From: Treponema sp.
Lineage (GTDB): Bacteria > Spirochaetota > Spirochaetia > Treponematales > Breznakiellaceae
Length of the DNA stretch: 6,859 nt
Direction of reading: 5' to 3'
NCBI GenBank assembly: GCA_031273405.1
Contig: JAISRW010000087.1
Span: 1-6,859, forward strand
This document shows, in pieces, positions 1 to 4,744 of this stretch. Each line of letters begins with the position of its first letter. Positions within the stretch are counted from its first letter, which is position 1. Under the pieces are notes generated by a model that made no database searches, was not told where the DNA came from, and saw only the letters and a program-made list of their open reading frames with translations. The translations under genes were made by a program, and so were the position numbers.

Positions 1-111
1 GCTGAAATCTTTTCCCTTTATCTTGATGATTTTTCCGACACCTGCCAAAAGATGGTAGGCGAATATCGGCAGCGCTATTTATCGGCTTCGGATAAGGCGG
101 AAGAATTTTAA
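1..111 (+). CDS. 3' end of an unrecognised gene, 36 residues
   Basis: Frame 1 is open from the window edge to a TAA stop at 109-111, giving 36 residues that end in SASDKAEEF. The segment is hydrophilic with aromatic residues (FSLYLDDF near its start) and looks like the charged helical tail of a cytoplasmic protein. No domain can be recognised in so short a piece. The gene starts outside the window. It runs toward trxA, which is on the opposite strand, so the two converge across about 295 nt of repeat-rich spacer. Normal codon use supports real coding, but the length is too short to be sure. Confidence 0.5.
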   Translation, partial: AEIFSLYLDDFSDTCQKMVGEYRQRYLSASDKAEEF

Positions 112-300
112 CCGCATCGGACCGCGAATCTTCGGTTCGATGGTTCGACCGCACGGGCTGCGTCGACAAAGAAAAGAGGACAAAATTGAAGCACAATCAG
201 CCTATTTCCGGCATTGTTTCAATTTCCCCATTTTTCTGTGCGGTTTGTGAGGTTCGCGGTTTGACTTCATTATGTCTTCTATAAAGAAGACAGAACACGA
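112..300. other. Non-coding spacer with two inverted repeats
   Basis: No credible gene was found on either strand. It holds one copy of the CGAACC palindrome family at 125-139 (left arm with one mismatch, CGAATC-TTC-GGTTCG), followed by ATGGTTCGACC. A second imperfect hairpin pairs 183-197 with 213-225 (AAATTGAA...TTCAATTT), with a 15-nt loop. Further fragments of the same family occur around 250-262 (GGTTCGCGGTTTG). Confidence 0.6.
125..139 (+). repeat. CGAACC-TNC-GGTTCG palindrome, copy 1
   Basis: CGAATC-TTC-GGTTCG has one arm mismatch. It is followed by ATGGTTCG, the right-hand flank typical of the family. The TNC loop and this flank place it in plus orientation. It is the first of nine copies in the window. 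Confidence 0.75.
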
Positions 301-331
301 GCAGTTTGTTGCGTTTCGCGTATAAAATCTC

Positions 332-358
332 AAAAAACCGCCGATCAGGCCGGCTGCG
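332..358 (-). terminator. Probable rho-independent terminator of trxA
   Basis: Read on the minus strand, a GC-rich imperfect hairpin (GCCGGCC-TGAT-CGGCGG) is followed directly by six T. It lies about 50-75 nt after the trxA stop codon, inside composite element 1. The stem has mismatches, so the strength is uncertain. Confidence 0.5.
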
Positions 359-371
359 AACCTACGGTTCG
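357..371 (+). repeat. CGAACC-TNC-GGTTCG palindrome, copy 2
   Basis: Perfect arms CGAACC-TAC-GGTTCG followed by ATT, in plus orientation. It lies in the 3' untranslated region of trxA and inside composite element 1. Confidence 0.85.
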
Positions 372-405
372 ATTTACTATCGTATGCGCAAAGCGCAACA
401 GGCTG

Positions 406-729
406 CTAGACCAGGTTCTTAAAGAGGCCCTCAATGGCCTGTTTCGGCGCGGCGCCGATTTTCTGGTTGACGATCTTGCCGTCCTGGTAAACTACCAGGG
501 TGGGGATGGATACCACGCCGTGACGGCTCGCCAGGTCGCCTTCCTCGTCCACGTTCACCTTGCCGACCTTGATCCTGCCGCCGTATTCCCGGGCAAGGTC
601 CTCGATGAGGGGGGCAATCATCCTGCAGGGGCCGCACCAGGATGCCCAAAAATCGACCAGTACCGGTACAGAAGATTGGATCACCTCGGATTCAAAATTG
701 GCGCCGGTTAGAATTACTTCATTACTCAT
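406..729 (-). CDS. trxA: Thioredoxin TrxA
   Basis: This 107-residue cytoplasmic protein is the standard length for a stand-alone thioredoxin. It reduces disulfides in target proteins such as ribonucleotide reductase, peroxiredoxins and methionine sulfoxide reductases, and is itself recharged by thioredoxin reductase. The sequence shows the fold in order: VLVDFWASWCGPC at residues 23-35 with redox cysteines C32 and C35, the buried Asp at D26, the cis-proline P76 in VSIPT, and GKIVNQKIGA near the end. Numbering matches the E. coli protein. The ATG is set by a GGGAGA ribosome binding site 5 nt upstream. No trxB lies beside it. The gene is divergent from the U32 gene and may share the symmetrical promoter at 933-967. 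Its TAG stop is the first triplet of a repeat end shared with the U32 gene. Confidence 0.97.
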   Translation of the reverse strand: MSNEVILTGANFESEVIQSSVPVLVDFWASWCGPCRMIAPLIEDLAREYGGRIKVGKVNVDEEGDLASRHGVVSIPTLVVYQDGKIVNQKIGAAPKQAIEGLFKNLV

Positions 730-734
730 TTAAA

Positions 735-740
735 TCTCCC
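735..740 (-). promoter_or_regulatory. trxA ribosome binding site
   Basis: On the minus strand GGGAGA sits 5 nt before the ATG of trxA. This fixes the start at 729. Confidence 0.8.
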
Positions 741-761
741 ATTATGATTCTATTTTATATG

Positions 762-800
762 GAGCTTTTCCCAAAACTCAGTTGGTTTTGGGAAAGCCTC
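762..800. repeat. TTTCCCAAAAC hairpin in the trxA leader
   Basis: The arms TTTCCCAAAAC and GTTTTGGGAAA pair perfectly around a 7-nt loop. GAGCT and GCCTC extend the stem with one mismatch and a wobble. The left arm matches the start of the 58-nt repeats at 3826 and 3998, and the whole resembles the hairpin at 3924-3955. It lies just upstream of the trxA ribosome binding site, so it would sit in the 5' leader if transcription starts near 926. Confidence 0.75.
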
Positions 801-823
801 TATGAGCAGTTCCATCGAGCCAT

Positions 824-850
824 CGAACCGGAGGTTCGCGGTTCGCGGTT
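824..850 (-). repeat. CGAACC palindrome, copy 3, with extra GGTTCG units
   Basis: CGAACC-GGA-GGTTCG (824-838) is followed by CGGTTCGCGGTT. Read on the minus strand this becomes ACCGCGAACC then CGAACC-TCC-GGTTCGATGG, which gives minus orientation. Confidence 0.85.
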
Positions 851-869
851 TTAGCCTGAAAAACCGCAA

Positions 870-922
870 GAGCCGGTCTCGTCGGACCGTAGGTCCGCAA
901 TAACCAATTCCGGAACCGGCTC
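870..922 (-). promoter_or_regulatory. Nested stem-loop at the start of the putative trxA leader
   Basis: GAGCCGGT (870-877) and ACCGGCTC (915-922) form a perfect 8-bp stem. It encloses a second palindrome, CGGACC-GTA-GGTCCG (883-897), which is copy 4 of the family. If the minus-strand promoter at 933-961 is used, the RNA would start near 926, four nucleotides before this stem. A T-rich stretch follows (TTGCGGTTTTT, complement of 859-869). This could act as a leader terminator or stabilising 5' hairpin. The structure is visible; the function is inference. Confidence 0.45.
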
Positions 923-932
923 ATACGATTTT

Positions 933-967
933 ATTATATTGTAAAATATGCTGTATAACAATATAAT
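933..967. promoter_or_regulatory. Symmetrical bidirectional promoter between trxA and the U32 gene
   Basis: A perfect 10-bp inverted repeat, ATTATATTGT (933-942) and ACAATATAAT (958-967), has a 15-nt centre. On the plus strand it gives -35 TTGTAA (939-944), a 17-nt spacer and -10 TATAAT (962-967). On the minus strand it gives -35 TTGTTA (961-956), a 17-nt spacer and -10 TATAAT (938-933). Both -10 boxes match consensus. The plus start would fall near 974, only about 3 nt before the U32 ATG. The minus start would fall near 926, about 200 nt before trxA. The same symmetry could also be an operator for a dimeric repressor. Confidence 0.65.
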
Positions 968-976
968 CATCGGATT

Positions 977-3058
977 ATGCCGTTTGCAGAATTACTTGCC
1001 CCCGCGGGGTCCCCTGAGGCGCTGGACGCCGCCATTGGAGAGGGAGCCGACGGGGTGTACCTGGGGTTAAAAAACTTTAACGCCCGCATGAGGAGCGCCA
1101 ATTTCGCCTATTCCCAGTACGAGGGAGCCCTCAGGACCATCCATCGGCAGGGCAAGAAGCTCTATGTAACGGTGAATACGGTCTTTGAACAGCGGGAAGG
1201 GGACCGGATGTACCAGCTTTTGGAGTACCTTGCCGCTACCGGGCCCGACGGCATTATCGTGCAGGACCTAGGAACCGCCGCCATGGTCAGGGCATACTTC
1301 CCCGCTCTCAAGCTCCACGGGTCAACCCAGATGAACATAGCCTCCTGCCGGGGGGTGAACCAGCTTTCCCGGCGGGGCTTTTCCAGGGTGGTTCTTGCCA
1401 GGGAACTGAGCCTGGAGGAGATCCGGTCCATCCGGGAACGGACCAACATGGAGCTTGAGGTTTTTATCCACGGCGCCCTCTGCGTCTCCGCCTCGGGGAT
1501 CTGCCTTTTTTCAAGCTACCTGGGGGGCAAGTCGGCGAACCGGGGGATGTGTACCCAGGCCTGCCGCCGGCTGTACCGGAGCGGCGGAAACCAGGGCTAC
1601 TATTTCAGCCCCGCGGACTTGGAGCTTGCGGAGTATATTCCCGCCCTGGCTGACGGGGGGGTAAATTCCTTCAAGATCGAAGGCCGCATGAAAAGCGCCG
1701 AATATGTGGGAACCGTGGTCTCGGCTTACAGGACGATTATAGACAATCTCGGGGGCGACCGGGAGCGGGCAATCGCCAAAGCCCGGGAAATTTTAAAAAA
1801 CGACTTTGCCCGAGCCAAGACCGTCTTTCACATCCTCCCGGGTTCTCCCGGCGCCTGGCTTAACAAGGACCAGGACGGGGGGACGGGTATATTCCTGGGA
1901 ACCATACAGAAGATTGCCGGATCGGAAGAGGATCTGAGGGTGCTGCTCCCGCCGGGAGAAATCGCGCCCGGCGAGGGGGATTCGGTGCGCTTCCACCGCT
2001 GCGACGATTCGGCCCGCCTTTCCGTCAAGGTACGGCGCAGCGCCGCCGAAACCGGCCCTTCCGGCGGGGTCTGGATTTCCGGGGCCCCGGGCTTTAATCC
2101 CGGCGACTCGGTTTATCTCATTCAGACCAGGTCCGACAGGCGCCGGTATCAGCCGGTAATCCCCCGGGACCTTGCGCGTTTCCGCCGCCAGCCGGGGCAT
2201 AAGAGCGCGCCTCTTCCGGCTCTCCCGGCCCTCAAAAAGCGGGATCGGCTTTTCCCCGAAGGCCTCTATGCGGCGGTATCCCGTATTGACGATCTCTACA
2301 TACTCCAGTCCCGGCGCCCTGTCATGGCCATACTCAACTATGACGCCGCCAACGCCGCGGCCCTCCTCAAGGACTCCGCCGGGCCCCTGCCTTTTAATCC
2401 GGGGGAACTGATCATCGCCCTGGATCCTTATTTCCCCGAAGCTTCCGATAAGGACATGACCAGGAATATAGCGGCCCTTCTGGAAGCGGGATATCGAACG
2501 TTTATCGTGAATAATCTCGGGCATCTTTCGTTCTTCAAGAGCGGCGGCGAAGGCGTCAGGCTTATCGCCGGCCCCTGGCTCTACGCCTTTAACCGCTGGG
2601 CCCTGTCCTTTCTTGAGGAGCTCGGGCTGGATCACGTTGTAAGCCCCCTGGAGAACAACCGCCAGAATCTGGACCGGACTGTTCCGGCTGAACGGAGGGG
2701 CGGGATCTTTGTCCCCGTCTTTGCCTGGCCCGCCCTGTTTCGGATTCCTTCGCCCCTTTCGGAAATCTACAGTTTTGGGGAATTTTCGGATTCCCAGGGT
2801 GAAAGCTTCCGCCTTGTCTCCGGCAGGGACGGGAGCGCCGTGATCCCCGGATCGCCTTTTTCTATAGTCGATAAAATCCCCTTTCTGCGGACCGCGGGCT
2901 TCAGGCGCTTTATCCTGGATTTTTCCGGCCCCCGCCTTAAAAAGCAGGATTACCGGGAAGTGCTGGACGCGGCGATCAACGAGAAGCCCGTGGCGAAGGC
3001 GAACCGCTTTAACTGGAAAGACGGCTTTTTCCAGAATGAAAGCCGTCCGGAAAGATAG
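977..3058 (+). CDS. Peptidase U32 family protein, probable RNA hydroxylase of the RlhA/TrhP type
   Basis: The 693-residue protein opens with ELLAPAGSPEALDAAI (residues 5-20), the start typical of the U32 family. It carries the family signature EVFIHGALC (161-169) and four cysteines at 169, 176, 192 and 196, spaced C-x6-C-x15-C-x3-C. FKIEGRMKS follows at 232-240. Members with this cysteine set, E. coli RlhA and TrhP, hydroxylate 23S rRNA cytidine or tRNA wobble uridine, with prephenate-linked chemistry and probably an iron-sulfur site. The original collagenase label is historical. The length and long C-terminal half are closer to RlhA (about 650 residues) than to TrhP (about 450), but the target cannot be read from sequence. 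No ribosome binding site precedes the ATG, and the best promoter ends 9 nt before it, suggesting a leaderless mRNA. The TAG stop lies in a repeat end. Confidence 0.92.
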   Translation: MPFAELLAPAGSPEALDAAIGEGADGVYLGLKNFNARMRSANFAYSQYEGALRTIHRQGKKLYVTVNTVFEQREGDRMYQLLEYLAATGPDGIIVQDLGTAAMVRAYFPALKLHGSTQMNIASCRGVNQLSRRGFSRVVLARELSLEEIRSIRERTNMELEVFIHGALCVSASGICLFSSYLGGKSANRGMCTQACRRLYRSGGNQGYYFSPADLELAEYIPALADGGVNSFKIEGRMKSAEYVGTVVSAYRTIIDNLGGDRERAIAKAREILKNDFARAKTVFHILPGSPGAWLNKDQDGGTGIFLGTIQKIAGSEEDLRVLLPPGEIAPGEGDSVRFHRCDDSARLSVKVRRSAAETGPSGGVWISGAPGFNPGDSVYLIQTRSDRRRYQPVIPRDLARFRRQPGHKSAPLPALPALKKRDRLFPEGLYAAVSRIDDLYILQSRRPVMAILNYDAANAAALLKDSAGPLPFNPGELIIALDPYFPEASDKDMTRNIAALLEAGYRTFIVNNLGHLSFFKSGGEGVRLIAGPWLYAFNRWALSFLEELGLDHVVSPLENNRQNLDRTVPAERRGGIFVPVFAWPALFRIPSPLSEIYSFGEFSDSQGESFRLVSGRDGSAVIPGSPFSIVDKIPFLRTAGFRRFILDFSGPRLKKQDYREVLDAAINEKPVAKANRFNWKDGFFQNESRPER

Positions 3059-3088
3059 CAGTTTGCTGCGCTTCGCGCATAAAATCTG

Positions 3089-3115
3089 AAAAGATCGCCT
3101 GCAAGGCGATTTTTT
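3089..3115 (+). terminator. Rho-independent terminator of the U32 gene
   Basis: ATCGCCT (3094-3100), loop GCA and AGGCGAT (3104-3110) form a 7-bp stem followed by a run of T to 3115. The A-rich left flank can pair with the T-run. It starts about 30 nt after the U32 stop codon. Confidence 0.85.
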
Positions 3116-3141
3116 ACCGTGCAAACTGCGCCCGAACCCGT

Positions 3142-3166
3142 CGAACCGAAGGTTCGCGGTTCGCGG
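3142..3166 (-). repeat. CGAACC palindrome, copy 5
   Basis: CGAACC-GAA-GGTTCG (3142-3156) is followed by CGGTTCGCGG. On the minus strand the loop reads TTC and the flank reads CCGCGAACCG, giving minus orientation. Confidence 0.85.
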
Positions 3167-3179
3167 AGCCCATTAATCG

Positions 3180-3206
3180 GGATTTTTTGCATATGCAAAA
3201 AAATCC
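3180..3206. repeat. Long AT-rich palindrome centred on GCATATGC
   Basis: GGATTTTTT-GCATATGC-AAAAAAATCC is almost a perfect palindrome, with one extra A in the right arm and no loop. It sits at the core of the GGAGCC/GGCTCC bracketed part of composite element 2. It could extrude as a cruciform or act as a dimer binding site; neither is shown. Confidence 0.7.
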
Positions 3207-3257
3207 ACCAATGCAACAGGCTCCTAATCCCCCGCCGGACGGCCTTCGGGCGGATGC

Positions 3258-3689
3258 TTAAAAGGTCACGGCCCCCGCGGCTTCGCCGGCCAGTTCGAAT
3301 TCGCCCTCCCCGGGGATTTCCCGGTCTCCCGAGTCCCTGGAGGATCCTGCCTCCTCTTTTTTAAAGTCCGGGTTGAATTCCACATGTTCCGCGACGATGC
3401 TAACCCTGGAGCGGGGCTTCCCGTCGCTGCCGGTCCAGCGGTCGTGCCTGAGCCGGCCTACCACCCGGACGCCCTGGCCCTTGTGCCCCTGATTGTAGCA
3501 GCTTTCCGCCAGTTTCCCCCAGGTTTCAACTTCAAAGAATCCCACTTCCCTTTCCAGCCGGGCATCCTGTTTGTAAAGCCGGTTGGAAGCCAGGCTGAAA
3601 GTGCACAGGGGCGTTCCTTTAGGACTGGAACGGAGCAGGGGATCTCTCACGAGGTTTCCCTCAATGAGGACGCTGTTGAGATTGTTCAT
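3258..3689 (-). CDS. ssb: Single-stranded DNA-binding protein, OB-fold
   Basis: A 143-residue protein that coats single-stranded DNA during replication, recombination and repair. Residues 1-110 form the OB-fold: MNNLNSVLIEGNLVRDP at the start, PLCTFSLASNR at 27-37, VETWGKLAE at 54-62 with W57 in the position of a DNA-stacking tryptophan, and VRVVGRLRHDRW in the second half. The start is fixed by GGAGG 6 nt upstream of the ATG at 3689; a longer in-frame reading from 3749 lacks such a site. The C-terminus is odd. It ends GEAAGAVTF and lacks the acidic DDDIPF-type tip that usually recruits partner proteins; an acidic stretch (DSGDREIPGEGEFE) lies further in. The gene stands alone, without the rpsF and rpsR neighbours common for the housekeeping copy, so it may be a second ssb. 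It converges with the U32 gene. Confidence 0.9.
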   Translation of the reverse strand: MNNLNSVLIEGNLVRDPLLRSSPKGTPLCTFSLASNRLYKQDARLEREVGFFEVETWGKLAESCYNQGHKGQGVRVVGRLRHDRWTGSDGKPRSRVSIVAEHVEFNPDFKKEEAGSSRDSGDREIPGEGEFELAGEAAGAVTF

Positions 3690-3695
3690 TCTTTT

Positions 3696-3700
3696 CCTCC
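3696..3700 (-). promoter_or_regulatory. ssb ribosome binding site
   Basis: GGAGG on the minus strand lies 6 nt before the ATG at 3689. It decides between this start and the longer reading from 3749. Confidence 0.85.
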
Positions 3701-3735
3701 GCATACGCATAAGTCCGGAGGCCAGAGACCCCCGG

Positions 3736-3751
3736 GCATGGATTTCCATGC
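3736..3751. repeat. GCATGGA-TT-TCCATGC hairpin upstream of ssb
   Basis: Perfect 7-bp arms around TT, about 47 nt upstream of the ssb start, likely in its 5' leader. It could be an operator or simply an RNA hairpin; no known binding site is recognised. Confidence 0.4.
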
Positions 3752-3798
3752 TGCTCTCTATACGGCCCCAGCACGCGAGGCGCTTCGGGTTTTGCGAA

Positions 3799-3826
3799 AA
3801 AATATAAAAAATATGGCAAATGTCAG
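3799..3826 (-). promoter_or_regulatory. Weak candidate promoter for ssb
   Basis: On the minus strand CTGACA (3826-3821) and TATTTT (3804-3799) are separated by 16 nt, about 110 nt upstream of the ssb start. The -35 matches 5 of 6 and the -10 only 4 of 6. The region is AT-rich, so chance matches are likely. Confidence 0.25.
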
Positions 3827-3883
3827 AGCTTTTCCCAAAACTCGGTTAGTGCGAACCTCCGGTTCGATGGGAAAAGCTTCCGA
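3826..3883 (+). repeat. 58-nt nested hairpin repeat, copy 1
   Basis: The outer stem AGCTTTTCCCA (3827-3837) pairs perfectly with TGGGAAAAGCT (3868-3878). Inside is CGAACC-TCC-GGTTCG (3852-3866), palindrome copy 6, in plus orientation. It is 56 of 58 identical to 3998-4055. The two copies are 172 nt apart in the same orientation. Confidence 0.9.
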
Positions 3884-3912
3884 AAAGCGGTCAAAAGCCC
3901 GCTTTTTCATTT
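3882..3912. terminator. Possible bidirectional terminator hairpin
   Basis: GAAAAGCGG (3882-3890) pairs with CCGCTTTTTC (3899-3908) with one bulged base and an 8-nt loop, followed by ATTT. The A-rich and T-rich flanks make it terminator-like on the plus strand and weakly so on the minus strand. It directly abuts the first 58-nt repeat. Confidence 0.4.
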
Positions 3913-3923
3913 AAATTTAAGGT

Positions 3924-3955
3924 GGCTTTCCCAAAACTGAAGTTTTGGGAAAGCC
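3924..3955. repeat. Perfect 14-bp hairpin related to the 58-nt repeats
   Basis: GGCTTTCCCAAAAC and GTTTTGGGAAAGCC pair without mismatch around TGAA. The arm shares TTTCCCAAAAC with 762-800 and with both 58-nt repeats. No T-run follows, so it is not a standard terminator. Confidence 0.85.
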
Positions 3956-3997
3956 TCGTCATATTCCCCCTTTGCCGCCTTGCAAAAACAGCATGAT

Positions 3998-4055
3998 GAG
4001 CTTTTCCCAAAACTCGGTTAGTACGAACCTCCGGTTCGATGGAAAAAGCTTCCGA
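3998..4055 (+). repeat. 58-nt nested hairpin repeat, copy 2
   Basis: Same structure as 3826-3883, with palindrome copy 7 (CGAACC-TCC-GGTTCG, 4024-4038). Of the two differences from copy 1, the one in the outer stem (TGGAAAAAGCT instead of TGGGAAAAGCT) creates a mismatch. Confidence 0.9.
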
Positions 4056-4190
4056 TTTTTGCGGACCTTTGCTCCGAGTACGCTTCAAAAATACACCCTT
4101 GGATTAGACAGCTCGCATTTTTATAAAGCAACTTCTCCATTTCTTTGTGTTCCTTCATCTAATTGTCGGATTTTTTCGTGTCGTTGGTGT
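4056..4190. other. Non-coding spacer, AT-rich, no recognised feature
   Basis: No gene, ribosome binding site or clear hairpin was found here. The short fragment ATTTCTTTGTGTTCCTTC resembles low-complexity spacer text seen again near 6110-6125. Confidence 0.5.
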
Positions 4191-4400
4191 TTTTAGCGGT
4201 TGAATAGGGTGTTTTTACCACATATAGTGCTAAAAGTAAAACCGCTGGGAAGGAGTGAAAGGCGGCTGTCACAATTTTCCGTGATTACTATATTTCTATG
4301 CTTATAACAATAGTAGGCATAAAGACAGAACACTCGCCGCGGCTCACAGCCAGGACACCCGAGGCGCAGCCGCAAACGCAACACATCCCGGTGTGGCTCA
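4191..4400 (-). ncRNA. Structured segment, possible small RNA or leader element
   Basis: Several paired segments are nested here. AGCGGTT (4195-4201) pairs with AACCGCT (4240-4246). GGCG and CTGTC (4261-4270) pair with GACAG and CGCC (4324-4338). TTACTAT (4285-4291) pairs with ATAGTAG (4310-4316) and competes or interlocks with TATGC (4297-4301) and GCATA (4317-4321). GCGGCT (4339-4344) pairs with AGCCGC (4368-4373). A TATAAT box for the minus strand lies just to the right. The pairing exists in either strand's RNA, so the strand is inferred only from that box. A 63-codon frame on the minus strand (4193-4384) has no good start. No known RNA family fits. Confidence 0.3.
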
Positions 4401-4401
4401 T

Positions 4402-4432
4402 ATTATACTCTATTAAAAAGACGGCGTGTCAG
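4402..4432 (-). promoter_or_regulatory. Candidate minus-strand promoter into the structured segment
   Basis: On the minus strand the -10 is a perfect TATAAT (4407-4402). The best -35, CTGACA (4432-4427), is at a long 19-nt spacing. A transcript would start near 4395 and run leftward through the paired segments, with no clear gene. Confidence 0.35.
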
Positions 4433-4450
4433 GCCCTTTATAAGTAAATT

Positions 4451-4744
4451 CCCGCTTTTTTATCAAATCTTCCCGTTTCAAGACAAAAATGCCCCCTTCG
4501 GGAGCAAAAACACCTTGTCCGTTGGCAAAAACAACTCATTCGTTGGCAAGAACGGCCTGTTCGTTGGCAAAAATAACTTAGCCGTTGGCAAGAACGGCTT
4601 ATCCGTTGGCAAAAACAACCCACCCGGTGGCAAGAACGGCTTATCCGTTGGCAAAAATAACTCACCCGGCGGCAGATTCATGTTAGCCGTTGGCAGATTC
4701 AACTTGACCGGGAACAGATTCAAGCCGGCCGGAGGCGGATTCGT
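4451..4744. repeat. Tandem array of fourteen 21-nt units
   Basis: The array has a strict 21-nt period. The core units (4514-4660) read like CTTATCCGTTGGCAAAAACA or CTTATCCGTTGGCAAGAACG plus one or two bases. Those two types alternate, so the recent unit of expansion is 42 nt. Units decay toward both ends: from 4661 the second half becomes AGATTC, and the first two or three keep little more than a CCCG start and A-rich middle. GCCGTT-GGCAAG-AACGGC forms a small hairpin in one unit type. Because 21 is a multiple of three, several frames stay open. The units are not separated by unique spacers, so this is not a CRISPR array. Confidence 0.9.

Larger units (their letters stand above)
301..408. repeat. 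Composite palindromic element 1, with terminal inverted repeats
   Basis: The two ends are imperfect inverted repeats. The left end (301-323) reads GCAGTTTGTTGCG-TTTCGCG-TAT. The complement of the right end (385-408) reads TAGCAGCCTGTTGCGC-TTTGCGCAT. The first 35 nt (301-335) match 3058-3092 at 31 of 35 positions. The element therefore shares its end with the one after the U32 gene. Inside are a CGAACC-TAC-GGTTCG palindrome (357-371) and a hairpin with a T-run (332-355, minus strand). The right end contains the trxA stop codon. It resembles a small non-autonomous element or an intergenic palindrome unit; there is no transposase and no clear target duplication. Confidence 0.6.
3056..3226. repeat. 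Composite palindromic element 2, starting at the U32 stop codon
   Basis: The left end TAGCAGTTTGCTGCGC matches the complement of the right end of element 1 (TAGCAGCCTGTTGCGC). The complement of its own right end is TAGGAGCCTGTTGCAT. Inside, GCAGTTTGC (3058-3066) pairs perfectly with GCAAACTGC (3121-3129) around a terminator. A CGAACC palindrome follows at 3142-3156. A long palindrome at 3180-3206 is enclosed by GGAGCC (3165-3170) and GGCTCC (3219-3224). The first triplet, TAG, is the U32 stop codon. No coding capacity was found. Confidence 0.6.

Noticed and set aside
1793..3124. 443-codon open frame on the minus strand, antisense to the U32 gene
   Set aside because: It lies opposite a well-supported gene of high third-position GC, which commonly leaves the antisense frame open. 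It has no ribosome binding site or recognisable motif.
3690..3749. N-terminal extension of SSB to 3749
   Set aside because: The added residues are not SSB-like, and the GGAGG site correctly serves the ATG at 3689.
3384..3914. 176-codon plus-strand frame over ssb
   Set aside because: It is the shadow of ssb, which has clear family motifs and a strong ribosome binding site on the other strand.
4247..4366. Cobalamin-riboswitch-like fragments (GGGAAGG; AGCCAGGACACC)
   Set aside because: The conserved CCCGCAACTGT core and the order of elements are missing, and no cobalamin gene lies downstream.
4193..4384. 63-codon minus-strand frame in the structured segment
   Set aside because: It has a GTG start without a ribosome binding site, no recognisable motif, and an arginine-leucine rich start typical of GC-rich non-coding DNA.
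4438..4665. Cysteine-rich minus-strand frame (CQR repeats) over the tandem array
   Set aside because: It is a third open frame caused only by the 21-nt period. Changes between units are not silent in this frame.
4451..4744. CRISPR array
   Set aside because: The units are contiguous 21-nt repeats with no unique spacers and no cas genes nearby.
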